In this document: positions 24,394 to 32,965 of the stretch, in pieces | Layout: each line of letters opens with the position of its first letter | How positions within the stretch are numbered: position 1 is the first letter of the stretch | NCBI RefSeq assembly: GCF_028206795.1 | Contig: NZ_JAQLFJ010000002.1 | Coordinates: forward strand, 62,001 to 126,000 | DNA from: Collinsella aerofaciens | Lineage (GTDB): Bacteria > Actinomycetota > Coriobacteriia > Coriobacteriales > Coriobacteriaceae | Length of the DNA stretch: 64,000 nucleotides | Direction: 5' to 3' | Position numbers and translations under genes: made by a program | The notes under the pieces: generated by a model | The model's database searches: none | Told to the model about the DNA's origin: nothing | Seen by the model: only the letters and a program-made list of their open reading frames with translations

Positions 24394-25788
24394 CTAGTTC
24401 AAGTTGAGATGAGCCAGGAGGGCTTCGCGGTTGTTGGGGATGTTGTCCTCGATCACGGCGTCGAGGGCGGCGTTGAGAAGCTGTCCCAACTCCGGCCCCG
24501 GCTTGACGCCGGCGCGGATCAGGTCGCCACCATTGATGGCAAGCATCTTGAGTGTATAGGGCTCCCCCGCCTGCAGCAGATCGTGGGCGAGCGTACGCAT
24601 CTCCTCGATCGTCTCGACGTAATAGAAGCACGAGGGCGCCTTGCCGAGCGTGTCGGCACGCTTAAGGTCCATGAGCTCGTCCATCAGACGCGGCGTATCG
24701 ACACCCTCGCCCGAAAGCGCGCGCATCATATTGAGCAGGCAGGAGCGCTCGGGGCGCAGCGGCTTGTCATGGTATTTGATCAGCAGGCACACATCGCGCA
24801 CCAAATCGTGCGAGAGCGCCAGGCGATCCATGATGACACGCGCCTTCTTGGCGCCGAGCTCGGGATGACCGTAGAAGTGGCCGCTGCCGTCGTGATCGAC
24901 CGTAAAGCACTCGGGTTTGGAAACGTCGTGCAAAAACGCCGCCCACATAAGGCTCGACGAGGGCGCGACGCCGTCGCACAGCGCCAGCTCCCCTGCCACC
25001 GTCAGCACGCGGGCGATATGCTCGTAGACGTTAAACGCATGATAGACGCTGCGTTGATCAAACCCGCGAGCGGACGCGAGCTCGGGCACGGCGGCGCAAA
25101 CAAGCTCGGGGTAGCGCAGCATCGCGTCTCCCCCATGGCCGGTCGAAAGGATACCCTCGAGCTCAATGCCCACGCGCTCGCGCGCCACAGCATCGAGCAG
25201 CGGCGCGCACTCGGCAAGCGCCTGTTTAGTCTTAGGCTCGATCATAAAATCCAGACGGCAGGCAAAACGCACCGCGCGCAGCATGCGAAGCGCGTCCTCG
25301 TTAAAACGACGCTTGGGATCTCCAACGGCGCGGATGAGCTTGCGGTCTAGGTCGCCCTGACCATCGTAGCGGTCGACAAGACCACGCTCGGGATGCCAGG
25401 CCATAGCGTTAACGGTAAAGTCACGACGCGCCAGATCGTCCTCAAGCGACGCCGCACGCTCCACACTCTGGGGATGGCGGCCGTCGGTGTAAAAGCCGTC
25501 TAGGCGGTAGGTGGTGACCTCAATGCGCTCATCATCGCAAATAGCCGTGATGCCGCCAAATTTTATGCCCGACTCAACCACGGCAATATCAGCCGCTTCG
25601 AGCGCCTCTTTGGACTCCTGCCACAGGCCGCTGCAGCACATGTCAACATCGTGGCTGGGGCGTCCCATCAGGGCATCACGTACCCAACCGCCCACGTACC
25701 AAGCCTCAAGACCTGCTGCCTCAAGCGCACGCAGGACACGGATAGAGGCATCGGTCGGCTGCGTACCGTTGAGCGAAACATTGCACAT
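24394..25788 (-). CDS. cca: CCA tRNA nucleotidyltransferase with HD domain
   Basis: A 464-residue class II polymerase-beta-type nucleotidyltransferase. The N-terminal head has YVGGWVRDALMGRPSHDVDMCC (the GGxVRD and DxD metal-binding motifs, residues ~32-52), RRDFTVNAMAWHP and the DRKLIRAVGDPKRRFNEDALRMLRAVRFACRL flexible-loop/RNA-binding stretch. A C-terminal HD domain (WAAFLHDVSKPECF, KYHDKPLRP) follows. It adds or repairs the 3' CCA of tRNAs. It lies immediately upstream of the tRNA-Glu array, which already encodes CCA, so its role there would be repair. AGGAGG lies ~10 nt before the ATG. Confidence 0.94.
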   Translation of the reverse strand: MCNVSLNGTQPTDASIRVLRALEAAGLEAWYVGGWVRDALMGRPSHDVDMCCSGLWQESKEALEAADIAVVESGIKFGGITAICDDERIEVTTYRLDGFYTDGRHPQSVERAASLEDDLARRDFTVNAMAWHPERGLVDRYDGQGDLDRKLIRAVGDPKRRFNEDALRMLRAVRFACRLDFMIEPKTKQALAECAPLLDAVARERVGIELEGILSTGHGGDAMLRYPELVCAAVPELASARGFDQRSVYHAFNVYEHIARVLTVAGELALCDGVAPSSSLMWAAFLHDVSKPECFTVDHDGSGHFYGHPELGAKKARVIMDRLALSHDLVRDVCLLIKYHDKPLRPERSCLLNMMRALSGEGVDTPRLMDELMDLKRADTLGKAPSCFYYVETIEEMRTLAHDLLQAGEPYTLKMLAINGGDLIRAGVKPGPELGQLLNAALDAVIEDNIPNNREALLAHLNLN

Positions 25789-25884
25789 GCCTATGGCCTC
25801 CTGCGACTATCAAATTGGCTATCGATTGCGTCTGCAAGAAGTCTAGCAAGAAACAGCCTCCACTGCACACGCAAGTCCGATAAA

Positions 25885-25921
25885 CAAAAACGCATCCGTC
25901 CTGGTCTAAGACGGATGCGAA
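25885..25921 (-). terminator. Terminator of the PTS/fruK operon
   Basis: A perfect 10-bp stem, CGCATCCGTC (25891-25900) with GACGGATGCG (25910-25919), is followed on the minus strand by a GTTTTTGTTT tract. It lies 34 nt beyond the stop of the downstream fruK. Confidence 0.87.
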
Positions 25922-25952
25922 ATAATTGAACTATTCAGGCAAGGTGCCGGAA

Positions 25953-26885
25953 CTAGCAAACCTGACGGATTGCAATACCCTTCTGATACTCATCGACCTT
26001 GGCAAAATCGCCCAGACCCGGGCACTCGACCACGTTGGCGCCGGTGGCCATCGAGAGGCGCAGGGCATCCTCGACGCGCTCGGGGTCGTCGTGCCACACG
26101 GAAAGGAAGGCGGCCAGCGAGGAGTCGCCCGCGCAGACGGTCGACAGCAGCTTGACGTCGAAGGTGCGGTTGGCAAACCAGATGTGCTCGCCGTTGGAGA
26201 AGTACGCGCCGTCGCCGCCGAGCGTCAGCAGTACATTCTTAGCGCCCTTGGCGTGCAGCTCGGCCATGGCGCCCTTGACGGACTCGTCGTCGCCACCGCT
26301 CACCTTAATGCCAAAGATGTCGAGCAGCTCGTCGTCGTTGGGCTTAATGAGCAACGGCTCCATAGCAATGAGGTCGGCCAGCTGATGGCTCGAGATATCG
26401 AGCACGAACTCGGCGCCCTTCGCCTTCACGCGACGCAGGACCTCTGCCAGAAAGCCCTCGGAGGTGTTGGGGGGCAACGAGCCGCTGATAACCAGGCAGG
26501 TCATGTCATCGAGCGAATCGATAAGCTCAAACATCTCCTGCTCGTTGGCTTCGTTGATGGCGGCACCGGCGTTGACCATGTTGTACTCGGTGTCGGGGCC
26601 GGCATTGAGGAACACGTTGACGCGCGTGATGCCGTCAGTCCACACGGGCTTGACGGGCACGCCCAGGGCCTCGGCGCCCTTAACGATATACTCACCCGAG
26701 AAGCCTGCGAAGAAGCCCAGGATCGTGGTGTCGACATCGTAGTGGTCGAGCGTAAACGAGACGTTGAGGCCCTTACCGTTGGGCGTGTAGACGGCGTTGC
26801 GGGTACGCGTGACGGTGTTGGCAGCAAGACCGTCGCAGGAGATGTTGTAGTCAATGGCGGGATTTGCAGTAAGCGTGTAAATCAT
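25953..26885 (-). CDS. fruK: 1-phosphofructokinase, paralogue 1 (PfkB family)
   Basis: A 310-residue PfkB-family sugar kinase of the 1-phosphofructokinase/tagatose-6-phosphate type. Marks are IYTLTANPAIDYN at the N-terminus, NGKGLNVSF, GFFAGFSGEYIV, VISGSLPPNTSEGFLAEV, IKPNDDELLDIFG and the catalytic aspartate in STVCAGDSSLAAFLS. It should phosphorylate fructose-1-phosphate made by the FruA PTS. ATG 26885 follows GAAAGGAAC. It is the last gene of the minus-strand cluster and lies 189 bp after a near-equal paralogue, from which it is separated by a terminator. Confidence 0.9.
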   Translation of the reverse strand: MIYTLTANPAIDYNISCDGLAANTVTRTRNAVYTPNGKGLNVSFTLDHYDVDTTILGFFAGFSGEYIVKGAEALGVPVKPVWTDGITRVNVFLNAGPDTEYNMVNAGAAINEANEQEMFELIDSLDDMTCLVISGSLPPNTSEGFLAEVLRRVKAKGAEFVLDISSHQLADLIAMEPLLIKPNDDELLDIFGIKVSGGDDESVKGAMAELHAKGAKNVLLTLGGDGAYFSNGEHIWFANRTFDVKLLSTVCAGDSSLAAFLSVWHDDPERVEDALRLSMATGANVVECPGLGDFAKVDEYQKGIAIRQVC

Positions 26886-27014
26886 GAATGTTCCTTTCAC
26901 GAAGCAACGTGTTAATGAAAGTATATTCCACGCTTCGGTAAAAGGCTACAACAACTCGGTGAACGGTGTGGAAGCGATGAAGTACGGCAGGACACCTCTC
27001 CACCATGGCGGAAC

Positions 27015-27050
27015 AAAAACGGCGCCCCGGCCGAAACCGGAGCGCCGCAT
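27015..27050 (-). terminator. Terminator between the two fruK paralogues
   Basis: On the minus strand a GC-rich hairpin GGCGCTCCGG-TTTC-GGCCGGGGCGCC (27047-27020) is followed by GTTTTTGTTCC. It lies 28 nt after the stop of the upstream fruK, so the downstream copy may need its own promoter or read-through. Confidence 0.82.
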
Positions 27051-27074
27051 GCGCACGAATATGTCGCGTTTCGC

Positions 27075-28007
27075 TTACTTGCGATCGAGCTTGCGGACAG
27101 CAACGCGCTTGCTGTACTCGTCGACGTGACCAAAGTCGCCGATGCCGACGGACTCAGCAACGTTGGCGCCGGTGGCCATAGCGAGCTTCATGGCCTCCTC
27201 GACGTTGTCGCGATCCCTGTACCACTTGTGCAGGAACGCAGCGAGGGTGCAGTCGCCGGCGCAGACGGAAGAGACCAGCTTGATGTTGAACTCACGCTTG
27301 GCGTACCAAATGTCCTCGCCGTTGGAGAAGTAGGCGTCGCCACGGCTACCACGGGTGAGCAGCACGTTCTGAACGCCCGCGTCGTGAGCCATCTTCATGG
27401 CAACGCGGACCTCGTCATCAGTGTCGACCGGCACGCCGAAGATAGCCTTCATCTCGTGATGGTTCGGCTTGATGAGCAGCGGCTTCTTGTGAGCGAGCTC
27501 CTTGAGCTTGTCGGAGGACAGGTCCAGGACGACATCGGCGCCACGGGCCTGAGCGTGCTCCATGACCTGAGCCAGGAAGTCGGGCGTAGCTTTGGGAGGC
27601 ACGGAGCCAGAGACGATCAGGCACTCAAGATCGCCCGCGGTGTCCAGGATGTTGTAGAGCTCCTCCTGGTGCTGCGGCGTAATAGGAGCACCGGGGTTGA
27701 GGATGCCGTACTCGTGCTGGCCATCGTTGACGTAGGTGTTGATACGCGTGATGCCGTCGGTCCAGACCGGGCGGCACAGGCAACCCAGGTTCATGACCTC
27801 CTCGACGATAAACTTGCCCGTGAAGCCAGCGAAGAAGCCGAGCGCGACGGTGTCGACGCCCATCTTCTTAAAGGCGAAGGACACGTCGAGGCCCTTGCCG
27901 TTAGCCGTGTAGCTGGCCGAGCCGGTGCGGACGTTCTCATCGGGCTCGAGCGGAGAGCTCGAAACCGTCATGTCGACAGCCGGGTTAGCGGTTAGCGTGT
28001 AGAACAT
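27075..28007 (-). CDS. fruK: 1-phosphofructokinase, paralogue 2 (PfkB family)
   Basis: A 310-residue PfkB kinase clearly homologous to the gene that follows it. Seen are FYTLTANPAVDMTV, NGKGLDVSFAF, GFFAGFTGKFIVEEV, VSGSVPPKATPDFLAQV, IKPNHHEMKAIFG and catalytic-site SSVCAGDCTLAAFLHKW. The two paralogues differ across the sugar-contacting region (PVWTDGITRINTYVNDGQHEYG here against PVWTDGITRVNVFLNAGPDTEYN), so substrate preference may differ. It lies 74 bp after ptsI. ATG 28007 follows a GGGGG-rich site. Confidence 0.9.
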   Translation of the reverse strand: MFYTLTANPAVDMTVSSSPLEPDENVRTGSASYTANGKGLDVSFAFKKMGVDTVALGFFAGFTGKFIVEEVMNLGCLCRPVWTDGITRINTYVNDGQHEYGILNPGAPITPQHQEELYNILDTAGDLECLIVSGSVPPKATPDFLAQVMEHAQARGADVVLDLSSDKLKELAHKKPLLIKPNHHEMKAIFGVPVDTDDEVRVAMKMAHDAGVQNVLLTRGSRGDAYFSNGEDIWYAKREFNIKLVSSVCAGDCTLAAFLHKWYRDRDNVEEAMKLAMATGANVAESVGIGDFGHVDEYSKRVAVRKLDRK

Positions 28008-28034
28008 TTACAGTACCCCCTGTATATGTGAGGG

Positions 28035-28064
28035 CCGCGTGATTGGCCCATTCCAACCACGCGG
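28035..28064 (-). repeat. Hairpin between ptsI and fruK
   Basis: CCGCGTGATTGG (28035-28046) pairs with CCAACCACGCGG (28053-28064) across a 6-nt loop, with one mismatch that is a G-U pair in the minus-strand RNA. No T-run follows, so it is unlikely to stop transcription; RNA processing or stabilisation of the ptsI message is possible. Confidence 0.7.
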
Positions 28065-28081
28065 TTACCTCTGATACCAAA

Positions 28082-29791
28082 TTAGCGAGCAGCAGACTCG
28101 AGCAGCGCCTTGACCTCGGCGGCAGTGTTGCAGGCGAGTGCCTTCTCGGCGAGCTCGTCACACTCGGCCTTGGTCCACTGGCTGATGGTCTTGCGGGCGC
28201 GCAGGATGGACGGAGCGCTCATCGAGAACTCCTCCAGGCCCCAGCTGATCAGCAGCGGCTCAAGCAGCGGATCGGCAGCGGCCTCGCCGCACATGCCGAC
28301 CATGATACCGGCCTTCACGCCGCTCTCGATGATGTTCTTGAGCGAGCGGAGCACGGCGGGATAGTACACCTGGTACAGGTTGGAGATGGTGTCGTTGCCA
28401 CGGTCGGCGCACATGGTGTAGCCGATGAGGTCGTTGGTGCCGATAGAGAAGAAGTCGGCGACCTCGGCCAGACGGTCAGCGAGCAGCGAGGCGGCAGGCG
28501 TCTCGACCATAATGCCGACCTCGATGTTCTCGTTGAACTTGCGACCCTCTTCGGTCAGCTCGGCCTTGCACTGCTCGACGAGCTCCTTGACGGCCACGAC
28601 CTCCTCGACGCAGGTGACGAGCGGGATCATGATCTTGACGTCACCAAAGGCGCTGGCGCGCAGCAGGGCGCGGAGCTGAACCTTGTACTGGTCGGGATTG
28701 GCCAGGCAGTAACGCACGGCGCGGAAGCCCATGAAGGGGTTCTCTTCCTTGACCATGTGCAGATACGGAATCTCCTTGTCGCCGCCCACATCGAGCGTGC
28801 GGATGATGACCGGAGCACCCTTGAGCGCGCTGACGACCTTACGATAGGCGTTGAACTGCTCCTCCTCGGAAGGAAGCTCAGCAGAGTCCATGAACAGGAA
28901 CTCGGAGCGGAACAGACCGATAGCCTCGGCGTCGTGATCGAGCGCGTTGGGCACGTCATCGGGGTTACCGATGTTGCAGGCGATGATCTTCTTGATGCCA
29001 TCGGCAGTCACGGACGGCTTGCCACGGAAGGCCTCGAGGGCTGCCTTCTCGGCAGCGAAGGCCTCGGCCTTGGCGGTGTAGGCAGCGAGCGTCTCCTCGT
29101 CGGGATCGGCCTCGACGATACCCTTGCCACCGTCGACGACAACGGTCATACCGTTGCGCAACGCGGTGCAGCTGTTGGAAACCGAAAGGACAGCCGGGAT
29201 CTCGAGGGCGCGCGCAATGATCGCGGAGTGCGACGTGCGGCCACCGGTCTCGGTAACGATACCGGCAACGTGGGCCTTATCGATCGTGGCGGTCATGGAC
29301 GGCGTGAGGTCGTGCACGACAACGACGGTATTCTCGGGCAGGACGGAGAGGTCGACGACCTCCTTGCCCAGCAGCTCGGCCAGAATACCGGTGCGGATGT
29401 CGGCGATGTCGGCCGCGCGCAGACGGAACATCTCGTCGTCCATGGACAGGAACATGTTCTCGAACATGGTCGAGGTGTCCATGAGCGCCTGCTCGGCGCA
29501 GGTGCCGCCGTCAATGGCGGCGTTGATGGCGTCGGTCATGCCCGGGTCCTGAGCCAGGACAATGTGTCCGCTCATGATCTCGGCCTCGGCCTCGCCCACC
29601 GTCTCCTTCATGTGGTCGGCCTGAGCCTGGGTCTTCTCGCAGAAGACCGAAAGAGCGGTCTGATAGCGCTCCTTCTCTGCTGCCGAATCAGCAACCTCGT
29701 GCGGCTCAAACGTCAAGTCGGGATCGACGGCGACCATGACGGTGCCGATACCGATGCCCTCGGAAGCGTTGACTCCCTGATACATTCCCAT
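28082..29791 (-). CDS. ptsI: PTS enzyme I (phosphoenolpyruvate-protein phosphotransferase)
   Basis: A 569-residue enzyme I, the usual length. It transfers phosphate from PEP to HPr. Active-site H188 is in GGRTSHSAIIARALEIPAV; further family marks are DGGKGIVEADPD, the PEP-binding GLFRSEFLFMDSAELPSEEEQF, LDVGGDKEIPYL, GFRAVRYCLANPD and MVGMCGEAAADP with the C-terminal cysteine. I chose ATG 29791 (MGMYQGV) following GGAGAGAGGA; the frame to 29839 has no ribosome-binding site. It lies 127 bp after ptsH. Confidence 0.96.
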   Translation of the reverse strand: MGMYQGVNASEGIGIGTVMVAVDPDLTFEPHEVADSAAEKERYQTALSVFCEKTQAQADHMKETVGEAEAEIMSGHIVLAQDPGMTDAINAAIDGGTCAEQALMDTSTMFENMFLSMDDEMFRLRAADIADIRTGILAELLGKEVVDLSVLPENTVVVVHDLTPSMTATIDKAHVAGIVTETGGRTSHSAIIARALEIPAVLSVSNSCTALRNGMTVVVDGGKGIVEADPDEETLAAYTAKAEAFAAEKAALEAFRGKPSVTADGIKKIIACNIGNPDDVPNALDHDAEAIGLFRSEFLFMDSAELPSEEEQFNAYRKVVSALKGAPVIIRTLDVGGDKEIPYLHMVKEENPFMGFRAVRYCLANPDQYKVQLRALLRASAFGDVKIMIPLVTCVEEVVAVKELVEQCKAELTEEGRKFNENIEVGIMVETPAASLLADRLAEVADFFSIGTNDLIGYTMCADRGNDTISNLYQVYYPAVLRSLKNIIESGVKAGIMVGMCGEAAADPLLEPLLISWGLEEFSMSAPSILRARKTISQWTKAECDELAEKALACNTAAEVKALLESAAR

Positions 29792-29839
29792 TCCTCTCTC
29801 CGTGTCATGTGATAAAGCGTTTTGCCATATCCATGACAA

Positions 29840-29875
29840 AAGAGCGCAGCTACCTTAAGACAGGTCACTGCGCCC
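29840..29875 (-). terminator. Possible attenuator between ptsH and ptsI
   Basis: On the minus strand GCGCAG...CTGCGC (29873-29844) encloses a second stem ACCT/AGGT and is followed by TCTTTTG. The short T tract suggests a partial terminator that would make HPr more abundant than enzyme I. Confidence 0.6.
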
Positions 29876-29918
29876 CCAAATATGAACTTAGTTGTTCAAC
29901 ATGCGACCCGTTTGAGTT

Positions 29919-30182
29919 CTACTCGCCAAGACCGCTCTTGATGAGCTCGATGGCAGCAGCCAGAGCCTCGGCCTCGTCGGCGCCGTCGCACTTGACCTCG
30001 ACCTCGGTGCCGCAGGGGATACCAGCAGCCATGAGGGCCATCGGGGACTTGCCGTTGACCTCCTTCTCGGGGGTGACGACCGTCACGTCACAGGCGTACT
30101 TGCCCATGGTGGAGGCGAACAGACCAGCCGGACGCATGTGCAGACCCTGAGGATTAACGAGGGTAGCCTTCTCAGAAACCAT
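29919..30182 (-). CDS. ptsH: PTS phosphocarrier protein HPr
   Basis: An 87-residue HPr. The phosphoryl-accepting H15 sits in NPQGLHMRPAGLFAS, and S46 is present in NGKSPMALMAAG, the position phosphorylated by HPr kinase in Firmicutes; the residues around S46 differ from the Firmicutes NGKSILGVMSLG. It passes phosphate from enzyme I to FruA. ATG 30182 follows AAAAAAGGAGTC, a strong site. Confidence 0.96.
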   Translation of the reverse strand: MVSEKATLVNPQGLHMRPAGLFASTMGKYACDVTVVTPEKEVNGKSPMALMAAGIPCGTEVEVKCDGADEAEALAAAIELIKSGLGE

Positions 30183-30321
30183 AATTGACTCCTTTTTTGT
30201 GTTTAACCCCTGTCATGCATGTGGCAGGAGTCAGATTCACGACGTTGTTTATATTAACTCACATCAAACGGTTTTTCATTGTGTTTCGCACGAATTGTTG
30301 GACAGATGTCGTTCGCTGTCC

Positions 30322-30450
30322 GCTCGCCTGCCGGGCGGGGCGGTTAAGTTTGCTGCTCTACAGTCCTGCGCAAGACGGAAAGCACATTAAGTGCTTTCCT
30401 TTGCGTGCGGAACTCGCGACAAACTTAACCGCCCCGCCCGGCAGGCGAGC
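30322..30450. repeat. 129-bp palindromic element (31-bp perfect arms)
   Basis: Two 31-bp arms (30322-30352 and 30420-30450) are exact reverse complements. The 67-bp centre holds a further inverted repeat, GGAAAGCAC-ATTAA-GTGCTTTCC, extended by CGCAA/TTGCG. A separate GGACAG/CTGTCC hairpin (30300-30321) abuts the left arm. The element fills much of the ~507-bp gap between fruA and ptsH and holds no plausible gene. It could be a MITE-like insertion or a structured leader of the ptsH transcript. The remaining gap sequence near ptsH has an AT-rich TAATATAA stretch (about 30250-30260) as the only promoter-like feature. Confidence 0.9.
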
Positions 30451-30616
30451 TGCGGGAACATGCTTCCGTCCAAGAAATATCGTGCAAAAGGAATTCTGGC
30501 TGAATTATTGTTCGCGTGGGTGATTCAGTCGATGAGGGCTATTTATGCCCTGTTGGGGACTAAGGAGTGTCCCGGGGTGCCGGCAGGAAAGGAACATCCC
30601 TGAGTGCCGGGTGGTA

Positions 30617-30656
30617 TGAAAAAAGGCGAGGACCCGTAGGGAGTCCTCGCCTTTGT
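30617..30656 (-). terminator. Terminator of fruA
   Basis: A perfect 12-bp stem (30622-30633 with 30643-30654) is followed on the minus strand by a T tract that continues the stem to TTTTTT. It lies 34 nt beyond the fruA stop and separates fruA from ptsH. Confidence 0.9.
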
Positions 30657-30689
30657 TACAGGGGGCGATGTTATTCGCGTACTGCGGAA

Positions 30690-32693
30690 TTAGACCAGGC
30701 GGGCGTTGATCGTCTTGGCGATCTCGGCGGCGTCGGTGGAACCCTTGACGGTGGCACGGAAGTCCTCGTCCATGAGCGCCTCGGCGACCTTGGACAGGAT
30801 CTTGAGGTGCGTGGTACCAGCCTGTGCACCAGGGATGAGCAGCGCGATGGCCACGTTGACGGGAGCGCCGTCCATGGTATCCCAACCGGTCACGCCAGAC
30901 TCGTCCTTAACGACGATGACGGCAGCCTCGGTAATAGCGTCGGACTTGGCATGCGGGATGGCGAAGCCCTCCATCATGCCCGTGGTGCCCTCGGCCTCAC
31001 GGGCCAGGAAGGCGTTCATCACGGCGTCGGCGTCGTTGGCGATACCGGCCTTGACAGCCTGGTTGGAGACAAAGCTCAGAGCCTCGTCACGAGAAGCGAA
31101 GTCCTCGGCGACAAATACGTTCTCGACCTTCACGAAGTCGGCAGCCTCGGACTTGGGAGCCTCGACGGCAGCGGCCTTGGGGGCCTCAACCGGCTTGGCT
31201 GCAGGAGCGGCTTTCTGATTCTTCTCGAAGTCGTACTTCTTGAAGGCCACGAACAGGATACCGCCGACCACAGCACCGATGAGGATCGCGAGGACCCACA
31301 GCGGACCGTTCTCGACAACGGGCAGGACCAGGAAGCCGCCGTGGGGCGCCGGATCGTGAACGTTGAACATAATGGTCAGGATCGAGGCGATGGAGGAGCC
31401 AAGCATCATGATGGGCATGACGGGCCAGATGTTCTTGGTCATGAACGGAATGGCGCCCTCGGTGATGTGGGTGCAACCAAGGATGAGGTTGACGATACCG
31501 GCGTCATGATCCTCCTGGCTGAAGTACTTCTTGCCGACGACGACGGCGAAGGTGGTGATCAGCGGCGGAACGATGCAGGCGGCGGAGACGGCAGCCATGA
31601 AGTTGGTGCCGAAGTTGTAGGTATCGGTGCCAACGCCGGCAGCCAGTGCCTCGGTGAGCATAGCGGTACCGGTGACGTAAGCAGCCTTGTTGACCGGGCC
31701 GCCCATGTCAACGGCGCACATGCAGCCGATGGCAAGGCCCAGGACAATGGCGCCAGAGGCAGACAGACCCTTGAGGAAGTCCATCATGGCGGTGTTGATG
31801 GCAGCCATGGGGCCGGAGATGCCGAGCATGACCAGGCCGACGATGGCGGTCGAGAACAGCGGGTACAGGAAGATAGCCTTGAGGCCGTCCAGATTCTTGG
31901 GCAGCTTGGAGAAGACCTTCTCGAGCAGCAGGATGACATAGCCAGCGAGGAAGCCGCCGACGATGCCGCCCAGGAAACCGAAGCCCACGCCGGCGCCGCC
32001 GGCGTCGATCATACCGGTCTCGGCGTTAACGGGCAGACCCTGGATGGCGATCATACCGGCAACAAAGCCGGGGACGAGTGCCGGGCGCTTGCCGATAGAC
32101 TCGGCGATGTAGGCGGAAAGCACGGGAACCATAAGGTTCATGGCGATGCCGCCGATGATCTTGAGCATAGCGGCAAAGCTGTTGTAGTCAGACGCCGTCG
32201 AATCGAAGGACGTGATGCCCCACAGGAACGAAACGGCGGTCAGGACACCACCGGCGACGACGAAGACCAGCATGTGGCTGACGCCGTTCATGAGGTGCTT
32301 GTAGATGATGTGGCCGATGGACTCCTTCTCCTCGACCTCATCCTCGACATCGGCAGCAGCCGCAACCGAGTCGTCACCCTTGGCGGCGAGCGCGCGGTCG
32401 ATCAGCTTACCGGCGGCCTCAACGGACAGGGCCTTGGAAACACCAACGGAAACCATGCGCTTGCCGGCGAAACGCTCCGCCTGGACATCCTTATCGGCTG
32501 CGACGACGACGGCCTTGGCACCGGCGATCTCGCTCTTGGTGAGCTCGTTCTCGACACCGACCTGGCCATGGGTCTCAACCTTAATGGTCAGACCTCGCTC
32601 GGCAGCTGCCTTCTCCAGCGCCTCCTTCGCCATGAAGGTGTGCGCGATGCCGGTCGGGCAACCGGTAGCGGCGATGATGTCAAACTTAGCCAT
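30690..32693 (-). CDS. fruA: PTS fructose transporter, fused IIB-IIC-IIA
   Basis: A 667-residue fructose-family PTS permease in the order IIB-IIC-IIA. The IIB phosphocysteine is C12 in AATGCPTGIAHTFMA; IIC (about residues 135-490) has about nine to ten hydrophobic segments and the GCTHITEGAIPF signature; an alanine/proline-rich linker leads to IIA with phosphohistidine H581 in FAIPHAKSD. It imports fructose as fructose-1-phosphate, the substrate of the two PfkB kinases downstream. ATG 32693 follows AAGGAGG. The divergent RpiR-type gene is a likely regulator. Confidence 0.95.
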   Translation of the reverse strand: MAKFDIIAATGCPTGIAHTFMAKEALEKAAAERGLTIKVETHGQVGVENELTKSEIAGAKAVVVAADKDVQAERFAGKRMVSVGVSKALSVEAAGKLIDRALAAKGDDSVAAAADVEDEVEEKESIGHIIYKHLMNGVSHMLVFVVAGGVLTAVSFLWGITSFDSTASDYNSFAAMLKIIGGIAMNLMVPVLSAYIAESIGKRPALVPGFVAGMIAIQGLPVNAETGMIDAGGAGVGFGFLGGIVGGFLAGYVILLLEKVFSKLPKNLDGLKAIFLYPLFSTAIVGLVMLGISGPMAAINTAMMDFLKGLSASGAIVLGLAIGCMCAVDMGGPVNKAAYVTGTAMLTEALAAGVGTDTYNFGTNFMAAVSAACIVPPLITTFAVVVGKKYFSQEDHDAGIVNLILGCTHITEGAIPFMTKNIWPVMPIMMLGSSIASILTIMFNVHDPAPHGGFLVLPVVENGPLWVLAILIGAVVGGILFVAFKKYDFEKNQKAAPAAKPVEAPKAAAVEAPKSEAADFVKVENVFVAEDFASRDEALSFVSNQAVKAGIANDADAVMNAFLAREAEGTTGMMEGFAIPHAKSDAITEAAVIVVKDESGVTGWDTMDGAPVNVAIALLIPGAQAGTTHLKILSKVAEALMDEDFRATVKGSTDAAEIAKTINARLV

Positions 32694-32818
32694 GTGTCCC
32701 TCCTTCTTGAGTACTGCGCCCGCAGGCGCTCCCCTACACGCGCATCCTTGCGCGCTTTTCCACAACTGAAAGATACCAACCTACCGTCCGCGTGAGAAGA
32801 GACAAGGCGCAATTCTCC

Positions 32819-32864
32819 GGTGAAAGGTTCTTTCATAACCGTAAACGGTAAGTGAAAGTTTACC
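32819..32864. promoter_or_regulatory. Cluster of operator-like palindromes in the fruA-rpiR divergent region
   Basis: Within 46 bp are three adjacent inverted repeats: TGAAAG-GTT-CTTTCA (32821-32835), ACCGT-AA-ACGGT (32838-32849) and GGTAA-N8-TTACC (32847-32864). The motif GTGAAAG occurs twice. Such spaced palindromes between divergent genes are typical regulator binding sites; the RpiR protein encoded next to them is the natural candidate. A TATACT element near 32911 may be the -10 of the regulator gene. Confidence 0.6.
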
Positions 32865-32965
32865 ATCAACACTTGAAACGGCAAGGTGTATCTTGTAATT
32901 GAAAATGCCCGTATACTATGGCATTGAAAAACAAGTCCGATTTTCACGCCAACCAGGAGCCATAC

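Noticed and set aside
30567..32795. 742-codon plus-strand open frame
   Set aside because: It is antisense to fruA; its composition (His/Asp/Gly/Val-rich) is that of an antisense shadow in GC-rich DNA and it has no recognisable domain.
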